A stretch of DNA of 64,000 nt from JAJDXO01 sp965207535. GTDB taxonomy: Bacteria; Pseudomonadota; Alphaproteobacteria; Rhodospirillales; UBA2165. The notes beneath the pieces are model-generated. The model saw only the letters and a program-made list of their open reading frames with translations. It was not told the origin of the DNA and did not search any database. Shown one piece after another: positions 51,518 through 59,677 of the stretch (position 1 is the stretch's first letter; every line of letters starts with the position of its first letter). The position numbers and the translations under genes are program-made. The stretch is taken from positions 434,001-498,000 of the forward strand of contig CBDBMR010000016.1 of assembly GCA_965207535.1 (NCBI GenBank), given 5' to 3'.

Positions 51518-53251
51518 GTGGCTACAAAAACCCGGAAGAAACTCGAAGAGCTTCGCAGCCAACGGTGGTACGGGCCGAGCGATATGCGTTCCGTCAGCCA
51601 CCGCGCGCGCTCCCGCCAAATGGGCTATTCGAGCGACGATTTCACCGGCAAGCCGAAGATCGGCATCATCAATACCTGGAGCGACATGAACACCTGTCAC
51701 TCCCATTTCAAGCAGCGGGCCGAGGAGATCAAACGAGGCGTTTACGAAGCCGGCGGCTTTCCCATTGAATTGCCCGCCATGTCCTTGGGCGAAATCATGG
51801 TCAAGCCGTCGACCATGCTTTACCGCAATTTCCTGGCCATGGAGGCGGAGGAACTGATCCGCTGCCATCCCATCGACGGCGTCGTCCTGATGGGCGGCTG
51901 CGATAAGACCACCCCTGCCCTCCTCATGGCGGCACTGACCATGGACCTGCCGGCGATCTATGTGCCCGCCGGCCCCATGCTGCGCGGCTTCTTCGCCGGA
52001 GAGACCCTGGGCAGCGGCACCGACGTGCTCCGCTATTGGGCCGACCGGCGGGCCGGCCTGATCGACGACGAGACGATGGAAAATGTCGTCGGCGGCCTCT
52101 CCCGTTCCGCCGGCACCTGCATGGTCATGGGCACCGCCGCGACCATGATGTCCATTGCCGAGACCTTGGGGATGACACTGCCGGGCGCCTCGTCGATTCC
52201 GGCGGTCGATTCCAGCCACGCGCTGATGGCCGCGGCCAGCGGCCGGCGGATCGTCGACATGGTGTGGGAAGACCTGAAACCCTCCGATATCCTCACCCGG
52301 GCTTCCTTCGACAACGCCACCGTCATCGATATGGCCCTCGGCGGTTCGACCAATGCCATGATCCATCTGATCGCCGTCGCCGGGCGGGCGGGGATCGAAC
52401 TCACGCTGGAGCGCTTCGACGAGATCTCCAAGAAGACCCCGGTCATTCTCGATATCAAGCCCTCCGGCAAATACCTGATGGAGGACTTCTATTACGCGGG
52501 CGGACTGCGCGGGCTGATGACCCGGCTGACCGGCCACCTCGATCTGACCCGGAAAACGGTCACCGGGGGAACCCTCGCCGACAGCCTCGAGGGCGCCGAG
52601 GTTTATCTCGACGAGGTCATCCGCCCCCTCGACAACCCGCTCTATCACGAAGGCGGTACGGCCATACTCAGGGGGAACATCGCCACCGATGGATGTGTGA
52701 TCAAACAAACCGCGGCCGATCCCAGGTTCCATGTCCATCGGGGTCCGGCGGTCGTGTTCGAGGGCTACCAGGACCTCCACGACCGCATTGACGACCCGGG
52801 CCTGGATGTCACCGAGGACTCGGTGCTGGTGCTGAAGTATGCGGGGCCCATCGGCGCGCCCGGCATGCCTGAATGGGGCATGCTGCCGATTCCCAAGAAG
52901 CTGTTGGAGAAGGGTGTGCGCGACATGGTGCGAATCTCCGATTGCCGGATGAGCGGCACCGCCTACGGCACCTGCATTCTGCACGTCGCCCCCGAAGCGC
53001 AGGTCGGCGGCAACCTGGCGCTCATCCAAACCGGCGACATGATCGATCTCGACATCCCCGGGCGCCGCCTGAACGTCGATATTCCGGAGGACGAGATGGA
53101 AGCGCGCCGGAAGGCATGGACGCCCCGGCCCTTCCCCTATGAGCGAGGCTACACCGCGCTGTACGCCCGGCACGTGACCCAGGCGAACAAAGGGTGCGAT
53201 CTCGACTTCCTGCACGCCGGGGCCGAAACGCCGGAACCTCCCATATTCTGA
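51518..53251 (+). CDS. IlvD/Edd family dehydratase, sugar-acid type
   Basis: A 577-residue iron-sulphur dehydratase starting at a GTG. Cluster-coordinating cysteines lie in NTCHSHFKQ, GGCDKTTPAL and SAGTCMVMGTA, as in dihydroxyacid dehydratase and pentonate dehydratases. The length and opening LRSQRWYGPSDMRSVSHRARSRQMG resemble L-arabonate/xylonate dehydratases more than IlvD of branched-chain synthesis. The preceding 251 bases (51267-51517) form a divergent promoter region with no gene seen. No transporter or other sugar gene lies next to it. Confidence 0.9.
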   Translation: MATKTRKKLEELRSQRWYGPSDMRSVSHRARSRQMGYSSDDFTGKPKIGIINTWSDMNTCHSHFKQRAEEIKRGVYEAGGFPIELPAMSLGEIMVKPSTMLYRNFLAMEAEELIRCHPIDGVVLMGGCDKTTPALLMAALTMDLPAIYVPAGPMLRGFFAGETLGSGTDVLRYWADRRAGLIDDETMENVVGGLSRSAGTCMVMGTAATMMSIAETLGMTLPGASSIPAVDSSHALMAAASGRRIVDMVWEDLKPSDILTRASFDNATVIDMALGGSTNAMIHLIAVAGRAGIELTLERFDEISKKTPVILDIKPSGKYLMEDFYYAGGLRGLMTRLTGHLDLTRKTVTGGTLADSLEGAEVYLDEVIRPLDNPLYHEGGTAILRGNIATDGCVIKQTAADPRFHVHRGPAVVFEGYQDLHDRIDDPGLDVTEDSVLVLKYAGPIGAPGMPEWGMLPIPKKLLEKGVRDMVRISDCRMSGTAYGTCILHVAPEAQVGGNLALIQTGDMIDLDIPGRRLNVDIPEDEMEARRKAWTPRPFPYERGYTALYARHVTQANKGCDLDFLHAGAETPEPPIF

Positions 53252-53476
53252 CGCCTTGAATTCACCATGCGGGATCATCGGGCCGGGTGCGCCGCAAGAC
53301 GCACTTTCGGGTCGGTAGGAAACAGGAAAGTGTGATCGGCGCCTCTTCCTCCCTGGGTACGGTTGACTTAGAATGCGGGACGGTCCGGGACCTCGTTCCG
53401 CCAACAAAATATTCCTCTGCTTTTGCAGATTTCGAGCCGCAAAATCGCGGTACTTATTCCATTTGGGAGCTCATCG

Positions 53477-54322
53477 ATGAACGCACCGCAAAAACCTCCG
53501 ATGGTTTACAACAACGCCCATTTCACCGTGAAACATTATGATTGGGACGTATTCGCCGGACCGTCGGCGGGTGAACCCTATGTCGACGCCGCCTTGACGG
53601 ATCTGGAGACCGGCGAACAGGTCAAGCTTTCCGACTTTTCCGGCAAGTGGGTGGTGGTCGAGACCGGATCCTCGACCTGCTCCATGTACACCAAGAACAT
53701 CCCCGACATGAAGGCGATCCAGGACGATCACCCCGATGTGGTCTTCCTGCTGATCTACGTCCGTGAGGCGCACCCGGGCGAGCGCCTCGGCCCGCACCAG
53801 AACTTCGACGAGAAGGTCGAGGCGGCCAGGCTGGTGAAGCCCCGCTACAACGAGCACCGCCGGGTCCTGGTGGACGACGTCGAGGGGAGCTTCCACAAGC
53901 GATACGGCATGATGCCCAACATCCTCTACGTGATCCGGCCCGACGGCACGATCCATTACCGGTGCAATTGGGCGACCGCCGACGATTTGCGGACGGCGCT
54001 CGAGGAGCGGGACACGTTCCACACCTACGAGAACGCCGACGTCAAGAAACTAAAGGCCGCGCGCGGTCTCTACACCACCGTCCGCACTATGTGGACCGGC
54101 GGATTCGTGGCGCTTTACGACTTCGTCAAGGCGAGCCCCGGCATGGCTCAGCGGCACCTGAAGGTGGACAAGTTCTACCGCGAGAACGGGGCGTTCAACA
54201 AGAAACCCGGCCTGTTCTCCGAAGGCTCGGAGGCCATCGCCGAGTTCGAGGCGTCGATGGAAGAAAACGGCGGTCACGGCAAGGCCGCTCAACCGGCCCA
54301 GGCCCAGCAGCCGGGCGAATAA
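53477..54322 (+). CDS. Deiodinase/redoxin-fold family protein
   Basis: A 281-residue protein beginning MNAPQKPPMVYNNAHFTVKHYDWDVFAGPSAGEPYVDAALTDLETGEQVKLSDFSGKWVVVETGSSTCSMYTKNIPDM. The thioredoxin-like fold and the motif GSSTCSMYTKN resemble iodothyronine deiodinase-type proteins (PF00837), where the cysteine takes the place of selenocysteine. A peroxiredoxin or thiol peroxidase function is possible. The C-terminal 90 residues have no assigned domain and end in a low-complexity AQPAQAQQPGE. ATG 53477 follows GGGAG. It lies 225 bases after the dehydratase gene. Confidence 0.78.
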   Translation: MNAPQKPPMVYNNAHFTVKHYDWDVFAGPSAGEPYVDAALTDLETGEQVKLSDFSGKWVVVETGSSTCSMYTKNIPDMKAIQDDHPDVVFLLIYVREAHPGERLGPHQNFDEKVEAARLVKPRYNEHRRVLVDDVEGSFHKRYGMMPNILYVIRPDGTIHYRCNWATADDLRTALEERDTFHTYENADVKKLKAARGLYTTVRTMWTGGFVALYDFVKASPGMAQRHLKVDKFYRENGAFNKKPGLFSEGSEAIAEFEASMEENGGHGKAAQPAQAQQPGE

Positions 54323-54377
54323 CCGGGACGCCCGAATTGGGGAACAGGGGCGCTGCCGCGGCAACCCGGGGGCACCA

Positions 54378-55133
54378 TTGATTTCACTCGGCGGCATCGC
54401 CGCGCTTCTCGCGGCCGTCATCGGCACGTCCTTCATCAGCGGGGTGTTGAGCCTCGCGGGCGGCACCATCCTGATGGGCGTCTTCGTCTGGGTGCTGCCG
54501 GTCTCCGTGGCGATGATCCTCCACGGGGTCACCCAGATCGCCTCCAACGGCACGCGGGCGTGGATCTACCGGGAGCATATCCAGTGGAACATCCTGGGCG
54601 GCTACCTGACGGGCGCGGCGGCGTGCCTGTTCCTGTTCGCCGCCTTTGTCTTCGTCACCAACAAGATCCTCGTCTTTCTGCTGCTGGGCATTCTTCCGTT
54701 CGCGAATTTTCTGACGCCCAGGAACCTGGCGCTCGACATCACCAAGCCGTTCATGCCGGCGGTCTGCGGGTTCACCAACGTCGGCACCATGATGCTGGCC
54801 GGAGTGTCGGGTCCGCTGCTCGACGTGTTTTTCGTCAAGAGCCCCCTCGACCGGTTCCAGGTCCACGCCACCAAGGGCTTCACCCAGGTCCTCAGCCACA
54901 CGGCCAAGGTGATCTATTTCGTTCTGATCCTGCGGCTGGTCGAGGACGGCGACCTCATCCTGCCGCTCTGGGTATTCGCCGCCGTGGTGCCCCTCGCCTA
55001 TTTCGGCAACGTTCTCGCCCGCCGGGTGGTGGTCGCCATGTCCGACCATCAGTTCCGCTGGCTGACCCAGGGCGCCGCCATGGCCATCGGCGCCGTATTC
55101 CTCTACCGGGGGTTCAGCCTGATGTTGGCTTAG
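54378..55133 (+). CDS. Sulfite exporter TauE/SafE family membrane protein
   Basis: A 251-residue permease with about seven helices, starting with ISLGGIAALLAAVIGTSFISGVLSLAGGTILMG, the glycine-rich TauE fold. It has GVTQIASNGTRAWIYREHI and the second repeat SGPLLDVFFVKSPLDRFQ. Members export sulfite, sulfoacetate or related anions; the substrate here is unknown. The start is a TTG at 54378 with GGGGGC before it. The 3' end overlaps the convergent FAH gene by 20 bases. Confidence 0.82.
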   Translation: MISLGGIAALLAAVIGTSFISGVLSLAGGTILMGVFVWVLPVSVAMILHGVTQIASNGTRAWIYREHIQWNILGGYLTGAAACLFLFAAFVFVTNKILVFLLLGILPFANFLTPRNLALDITKPFMPAVCGFTNVGTMMLAGVSGPLLDVFFVKSPLDRFQVHATKGFTQVLSHTAKVIYFVLILRLVEDGDLILPLWVFAAVVPLAYFGNVLARRVVVAMSDHQFRWLTQGAAMAIGAVFLYRGFSLMLA

Positions 55134-55821
55134 CGACCCGGATGGTGATGTCGCCGACGCCGTCGATATGGCCTTCCATGGTCTGGCCCGGTTCGACCGG
55201 ACCGACCCCGTCCGGGGTTCCCATATAGATCAGGTCGCCGGGTTCCAGGGTTACGTATTCGGACAGATAGGCGATGGTCTCGGCGACGTTCCAGATGTGC
55301 AGATCGAGCGTGCTCTCCTGCTTCACCTCGCCGTCCACCTTGAGCCGGATGGCGCCGTTGCCGGTGTCGGGATGGCCCACCTCGCAGACCGGGCGGAGCG
55401 CGGTGCACGGCGCCGATTCATCGAAGCCCTTTCCCATATCCCAGGGGCGCCCCATGTCCTTCGCCGCCTGCTGCACGTCGCGGCGGGTGAGATCGATGCC
55501 CACGCCATAGCCCCAGACATGGTCCAGCGCGTCGGCCTCGGCGATGTTGCCGCCGCCACGGCCGATGGCCGCGACCAGCTCGATCTCGTAGTGAAAATTC
55601 CCGGTCTTGGAGGGATACGAAATGGTCGAGCCGTTTTGGACGATGGCATCCGCCGGCTTCATGAAGAAAAACGGCGGCTCCCGGTCCGGGTCCGCGCCCA
55701 TCTCGATGGCGTGGGCGCGGTAGTTTCGCCCGACACAGTAGATCCGGCGGACCGGAAACGTGTCGCCGCTCCCCTCGATGGGAAGTGCGGGGCGGTCTTC
55801 GATATGGATGACGTGAGCCAT
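55114..55821 (-). CDS. Fumarylacetoacetate hydrolase family protein
   Basis: A 235-residue FAH-fold enzyme. Metal-binding features include YCVGRNYRAHAIEMG, the FFFMKPADAIVQ segment, HYEIELVAAIGRGGGNI and WGYGVGIDLTRRDVQ, followed by GDLIYMGTPDGVGPVEPGQ. Family members hydrolyse or decarboxylate ring-cleavage products and oxaloacetate; the exact substrate is unclear. It is convergent with TauE and precedes the amidohydrolase on the same strand by 73 bases. Confidence 0.9.
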   Translation of the reverse strand: MAHVIHIEDRPALPIEGSGDTFPVRRIYCVGRNYRAHAIEMGADPDREPPFFFMKPADAIVQNGSTISYPSKTGNFHYEIELVAAIGRGGGNIAEADALDHVWGYGVGIDLTRRDVQQAAKDMGRPWDMGKGFDESAPCTALRPVCEVGHPDTGNGAIRLKVDGEVKQESTLDLHIWNVAETIAYLSEYVTLEPGDLIYMGTPDGVGPVEPGQTMEGHIDGVGDITIRVAKPTSG

Positions 55822-55894
55822 GGTCTTTCGGGTTCCTCTCAGGAGAATTCGGAGGCGACTAAATCGGCTTCGGGGCGGCTTGTCAAAGCCCGGA

Positions 55895-56755
55895 TCAGTC
55901 CGGGGAGTCCGGGGGGAAACCGGTTCCCTTGCCGGCGCCGAACACCCGGACCGCGTTCCGGTAGGCGATCTTCCGGGCGACCTCGTCCGGCAATCGCGAC
56001 AGCCAGGCGCGGTGCTCGTCCACCAGGGCCGCGTATTCCCCCCAGCGGGGCGTGACGTAGGTGTCGGAGCCGATCATGATCCGGTCCGCATGCTTGATCA
56101 TCACGTCGCGCCAGGCCGGGTCGATCCCGTCCGGGCCGCTGCCGATCTCGCCGCCGCGGAACGAGGTTTCGCTCAGCATATGGGGATAGGCATCCATCAT
56201 TTCCATCACCACGTCCGCGGGCTCGGTCATGCCGAGATGGGCCCAGAGAATCTTGACCCGGGGGTCGATGGCGTAGAGCGCCCTGACCGGCCCGGCCCCC
56301 GGATGGACCTGCAGCCACAAATCCTTTTCGATTGCCAGCTTGACCAGTCCCCGGACCTGACGGGATCTGGCCTCCAGCGGATCGAACAGGTGGAACTCGC
56401 CGACGCCGCGATAGATGCCGCTGGTCAGGCGTTGGGAGACGTAATCGAACACCTCCTGGTTGGCCGACCAGGAGGTGACGTCGGCGCCGTCCCGGTAGGG
56501 CCGGAGGTTGGGCACCACCCGTTCCGGCATGTGCTCGAAAAGCTTCAGGGTTCCGTCGTCGGGCGTCGACGACACCAGCGCCCGCAGCACGCCCGCCTCG
56601 CGGAACAACTCTTCGATCCGGGCCGGGGTGTATTCGGACCACGCGTCCCGGCTGTAATGGACGTGGGTATCGAAAATGGGAAGCCTGTCCTCGGCCGCCG
56701 CCGGGGGCGCAGCCGAAAGACCGGCCGCGAAAATCAAAAACCCGAGGAATCTCAT
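55895..56755 (-). CDS. Exported amidohydrolase-type metal-dependent hydrolase
   Basis: A 286-residue TIM-barrel hydrolase. A signal peptide (RFLGFLIFAAGLSAAPPAAAED) is followed by LPIFDTHVHYSRDAW, the HxH metal pair, and by ILWAHLGMTEPADVVMEMMDAYPHMLSE and RIMIGSDTYV with the conserved aspartate. The frame is open to 57271 but the N-terminal extension over repeat DNA is not credible. The reaction is unknown. Confidence 0.88.
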   Translation of the reverse strand: MRFLGFLIFAAGLSAAPPAAAEDRLPIFDTHVHYSRDAWSEYTPARIEELFREAGVLRALVSSTPDDGTLKLFEHMPERVVPNLRPYRDGADVTSWSANQEVFDYVSQRLTSGIYRGVGEFHLFDPLEARSRQVRGLVKLAIEKDLWLQVHPGAGPVRALYAIDPRVKILWAHLGMTEPADVVMEMMDAYPHMLSETSFRGGEIGSGPDGIDPAWRDVMIKHADRIMIGSDTYVTPRWGEYAALVDEHRAWLSRLPDEVARKIAYRNAVRVFGAGKGTGFPPDSPD

Positions 56756-56869
56756 CGTAATTTCAGCTCCGGAGATCGGGCCCGCCGGCGACCGCTCTCT
56801 TCTATTCCACGGCAACCCCTGAATCCAACCCTGAAACCAGTCATGAATCCAGCGGCTTGGAGGGGCCGC

Positions 56870-56995
56870 ATCCCCCCCTCCCTGACCCTCCCCCTCGAAG
56901 GGGGGAGGGAATGGCTGGGTTGGACCACCTCCCCCCTGGAGGGGGAGGTCGAGACGGCCAGCGATAGCCGGGCGTCGAGGGTGGGGGGGTGATCT
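56870..56995. repeat. GC-rich stem-loop repeat of family A, degenerate copy
   Basis: This stretch has the CCCTCCCCCTCG...GGGGGGAGGG and CCTCCCCCCTGG...AGGGGGAGG inverted pairs typical of the family A repeats seen at 59214 and 60873. It is more diverged and follows the amidohydrolase gene's start region. No gene is present. Confidence 0.55.
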
Positions 56996-57185
56996 CTGGA
57001 TACCCCGCATAAAGCGGGGTATGACGAATGGATATATGACACAAACAAGGTCGTCATGCCCCGGCCCACTGGACCGGCTTTGCCGGCCAGCCGGCAAAGT
57101 GGCGGGGCATCCACGCTTGGCGGTCGTCGCTGCACGTGGATGGCCGGGTCTGGGGCCCGGCCATGACGCACTCCATTTGGGGCAC
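56996..57185. repeat. dRS3-like palindromic repeat, family B copy 1
   Basis: It starts GGATACCCCGCATAAAGCGG GGTATGACG-type hairpin (57 to 57027) and includes CGTCATGCCCC...GGGGCATCCACG and a further ATGGCCGGGTC...GGCCCGGCCATGACG pair. The same hairpin elements recur at 57556 and 58104. No coding sequence. The gap 57186-57555 has no gene except the inverted repeat noted at 57476. Confidence 0.65.
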
Positions 57186-57475
57186 ACTCGCAAGCCGCCA
57201 TTAACCGACTTGGAATATATTTCCAACGAAAATTTCGGATTCGGCCCGATCGTGTGCGCCGGTATAGGCATTTATGGTCATTTATGGACATTTGATGACT
57301 TGGTTAAATTCCAATTCGGTGCCTTTGAGCGCATTTTTGTGCGCGGGAACCACAAGCAAATTCATGTGGTAAATTCATGGGGCGGCGCCCGCGAACCACG
57401 CTCCCCTATCAATGTGTGCGATCGGCCGCCCGATGCCAGTCCCGCACGTCTTTCTGGGGGAAAGGCTGCAAAATT

Positions 57476-57538
57476 ACCACAGAGCACACGGAGATCACGG
57501 AGCGGATTCGGGTATGGATACTCCGTGTCCTCGGTGGT
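57476..57538. repeat. 18-bp inverted repeat of the ACCACAGAG...CTCGGTGGT type
   Basis: ACCACAGAGCACACGGAG at 57476-57493 pairs with CTCCGTGTCCTCGGTGGT at 57521-57538 with two mismatches. Repeats of this kind are widely scattered in many bacteria. The surrounding 57192-57555 shows no gene. Confidence 0.6.
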
Positions 57539-57555
57539 CGACCTGGTGAATAACC

Positions 57556-57822
57556 TGGATGCCCCGCCACTTTGCCGGCTGGCCGACTGAAGGCCGGTCC
57601 GGTGGGCCGGGGCATAACGCGTGGATATACGACACAAACCAAGCCGTCATGCCCGTGCTTGACACGGGCATCCACGCTTTGGGGGGCAGCGCACACGTGG
57701 ATGCCCGGGCCACTTTGCCGGCTGGCCCGGCAAAGCCGATCCAGTGGGCCCGGCCTACGCCGTCCGAAAGTCGGCTTCGGCCGACTGAAGGCCGGCCATG
57801 ACGCTTTGGCGGTAGCGCGGGG
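57556..57822. repeat. dRS3-like palindromic repeat, family B copy 2
   Basis: Contains CGTCATGCCCGTGCTTGACA with its mate CGGGCATCCACGCTT (57647-57681), and further stems around CCGGCATGACGCTT. It shares the CATGCCC(GT)...GGGCATCCACG motif with the copies at 56996 and 58104, plus extra hairpins that pair CTTTGCCGGCTGG with its complement. Repeats overlap no gene. Confidence 0.65.
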
Positions 57823-57898
57823 ACTTCCGCCTTGGGGATTGATATTTTGCCGCACTGGCCTAATTTTGACACCGAGAGACGTCAACGACGAGGCAATG

Positions 57899-58063
57899 AT
57901 GGCGAAGAAGGCAGCCAAACCGAAATCCAAGAAACCCGCCGCAAGGCGGAAACCCAAGGCCCAGCCCAAGGGAGAGCGGGTTCACCAGGAGGAAACCAAC
58001 AGCGTCCTCGACGGCGCCATGAAGAGCGTCATCCGGAACGCCTTCCTCAACCGCGCGGGCTGA
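57899..58063 (+). CDS. Small basic protein of unknown function
   Basis: A 54-residue protein, MAKKAAKPKSKKPAARRKPKAQP..., ending VLDGAMKSVIRNAFLNRAG. The N-terminal half is Lys/Arg/Ala/Pro-rich and the C-terminal half is an amphipathic helix. A GACGAGG ribosome site precedes the ATG. The reading frame is open upstream but over repeat DNA. It lies between two palindromic repeats. I do not recognise the family. Confidence 0.5.
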   Translation: MAKKAAKPKSKKPAARRKPKAQPKGERVHQEETNSVLDGAMKSVIRNAFLNRAG

Positions 58064-58103
58064 ACCGCCGCCCTACGCCTCTGGCTTCGGGCGACGGGCC
58101 GCC

Positions 58104-58202
58104 CCTGGATACCCCGGACAAGCCGGGGTATGACGTACTCTATTTGGGGCACACTCCAGCCGTCATGCCCGTGCTCGACACGGGCATCCACGCTTGGCCG
58201 CC
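58104..58202. repeat. dRS3-like palindromic repeat, family B copy 3
   Basis: It has GATACCCCGG/CCGGGGTATGACG (58106-58135) and CGTCATGCCCGTGC/GACACGGGCATCCACGCTT (58162-58196), the same two palindromes as in copies 1 and 2. It ends three bases before the metallo-hydrolase gene's stop. Confidence 0.65.
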
Positions 58203-58204
58203 GC

Positions 58205-59092
58205 CTAGCCGCCCCAGCCCGGCAGCGGCAGTACCAGGACTTCCGTATCGACCGGCATGCTGGCGCGGCTGACCGTGATCGACGGGCTCTTGTTCAGCCG
58301 CGTCTTGTACATGCCCTTGACCCGTTCGGCGAACTCCAGCGGCCGGTCCATGAAGTTGTAGTGCATGGGGATCACGTAGCGGGGCTTCAGCTTGTCGATG
58401 TTGTACAGGATCTCGTCGAAGCTCGCGGTGATCCAGCGGTCGACCGGAACCAGCATGATGTCGATCCGGCCCATGCGCCGCGCCCGGTCGTCGTCCAGCG
58501 CATGGCGGATGTTGCCGAAATGGGCGATGCACACCCCCGCCGCCTCGAAGACGAAGATCGACGATGAGCCGAAATATCCGGAATCGATATTCGTCGGCAG
58601 GTTGAAAACCCTGAGATCCTTCTCCCGGACGTTATGGCGGACCACGCCCACGCCCGACGGATTCCAGCCGCGAAGCACATGCTTGATCGCCGGGTCCACA
58701 TTGTCGGTGGAATGGGTGGAATGCCCGGTATTCATGGTGATCAGGTCGGGCAGCACGTCGGGCCGGACGAAATCGTTGTAGTCCGTCACCGCCTTCACGC
58801 CCTGCGCGGTCTCGATGAGGAACGTCGAATGACCGGAAAAAGTCAATTTGACATGGCCCGCCGGCGCCCCCCCGGACACATTGGCGCGATGCAGCAGGCC
58901 CGGCAGGACCCGCCGGTGCCGGACCAGCCCCAGGCCGCACGGGGCCGCGCCGCGCTCGGCGTTGGGCTGGGCCTGCGCCCAGGAATCAATGGGGGATTGC
59001 GTCGGGGATTGCGCGTGGACGGGCGCGGCGGTGAGGCCAGCGGCGAGTGCGGCGGCGGCAACGGAGGCCGCGAGACGTTTCATGTGCTTCAC
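58205..59092 (-). CDS. Exported metallo-beta-lactamase fold hydrolase with unusual metal site
   Basis: A 295-residue secreted protein (signal peptide ending PVHAQ). The fold is recognised from KLTFSGHSTFLIETAQGVKAVTDYNDF and the later CIAHFGNIRHAL and VIPMHYNFMDRP, as in the UlaG/UPF0173-like metallo-hydrolases. The usual THxHxDH is replaced by TGHSTHSTDNVDP, so the metal ligands are altered or rearranged. The substrate is unknown. The start is ATG 59092 or the in-frame ATG at 59083. It stands alone beside a repeat. Confidence 0.82.
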   Translation of the reverse strand: MKHMKRLAASVAAAALAAGLTAAPVHAQSPTQSPIDSWAQAQPNAERGAAPCGLGLVRHRRVLPGLLHRANVSGGAPAGHVKLTFSGHSTFLIETAQGVKAVTDYNDFVRPDVLPDLITMNTGHSTHSTDNVDPAIKHVLRGWNPSGVGVVRHNVREKDLRVFNLPTNIDSGYFGSSSIFVFEAAGVCIAHFGNIRHALDDDRARRMGRIDIMLVPVDRWITASFDEILYNIDKLKPRYVIPMHYNFMDRPLEFAERVKGMYKTRLNKSPSITVSRASMPVDTEVLVLPLPGWGG

Positions 59093-59213
59093 TCCTGCTT
59101 CACTCCCGAATGCCCGGAATTCCCTGCTCCGGCCCCATCATCCTATCCGCCCGGGATTTACGCAATCCACTATTCCGTGAGACCGGGTCGCTGCGCGTTC
59201 CCCCTCCTCTTCA

Positions 59214-59380
59214 GTCCCCTCTCCCCCTTCTTCAGGGGGAGAGGGTTAGGGTGAGGGGGTCACAAAAGATGAGGGTGGGGGGGGTCGGAAATCCCGTATC
59301 ACCCTCACCCAGCTACGGCTAGGCTCAGCTGCCGCTTCGCAAGCCTTCGCAACCCTCTCCCTCAAAGAGGGAGAGGGGGT
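59214..59380. repeat. GC-rich stem-loop repeat of family A, copy 1
   Basis: Stems CCCCTCTCCCCC/GGGGGAGAGG and CCCTCTCCCTC/GAGGGAGAGGG frame the spacer, and CTCACCCAGCTACGGCTA shared with the copy at 60873. It lies upstream of tRNA-Ser. The gap 59093-59487 has no gene. Confidence 0.7.
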
Positions 59381-59435
59381 TGGTTTTGGGGGGTGAATCG
59401 GATGCCGCCGGCCGACCCGGCCCCGAACAAGCCTA

Positions 59436-59464
59436 TTGGCGGGCCAACGGCGACGGGTTATTAG
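59436..59464 (+). promoter_or_regulatory. Candidate promoter for tRNA-Ser
   Basis: TTGGCG at 59436-59441, a 17-base spacer and TATTAG at 59459-59464 fit a sigma70 promoter, starting 24 bases before the tRNA. Confidence 0.4.
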
Positions 59465-59487
59465 AGGCGCGCCGGCAGACCCCTAGC

Positions 59488-59578
59488 GGAGAGGTGGCTG
59501 AGTGGTCGAAAGCGGCGGTCTTGAAAACCGTTGAGGGTTCATAGCCCTCCGGGGGTTCGAATCCCTCCCTCTCCGCCA
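59488..59578 (+). tRNA. tRNA-Ser (anticodon TGA)
   Basis: A 91-nt type II tRNA with a long variable arm and encoded CCA. The acceptor stem pairs GGAGAGG with CCTCTCC. The anticodon loop CTTGAAA gives TGA, reading UCA and related serine codons. The T arm has GGTTCGAATCC. Confidence 0.97.
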
Positions 59579-59677
59579 CCCTACGCCTTCGGCTTCGGGC
59601 GGCAGGCCCCCCGCGCCGTCTTGATGGCGCCGCGATGGCTGCATACATTGAGGTATGGACAACCGGAGGACTTGGCC

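Noticed and set aside
51491..53407. A 638-residue frame on the minus strand opposite the IlvD/Edd gene
   Set aside because: Low-complexity Gly/His/Arg-rich reading without known motifs; the plus strand has clear cluster cysteines.
53287..53541. An 84-residue frame preceding and overlapping the deiodinase-like gene
   Set aside because: It overlaps in a different frame, has no homology, and the gene itself has a good start at 53477.
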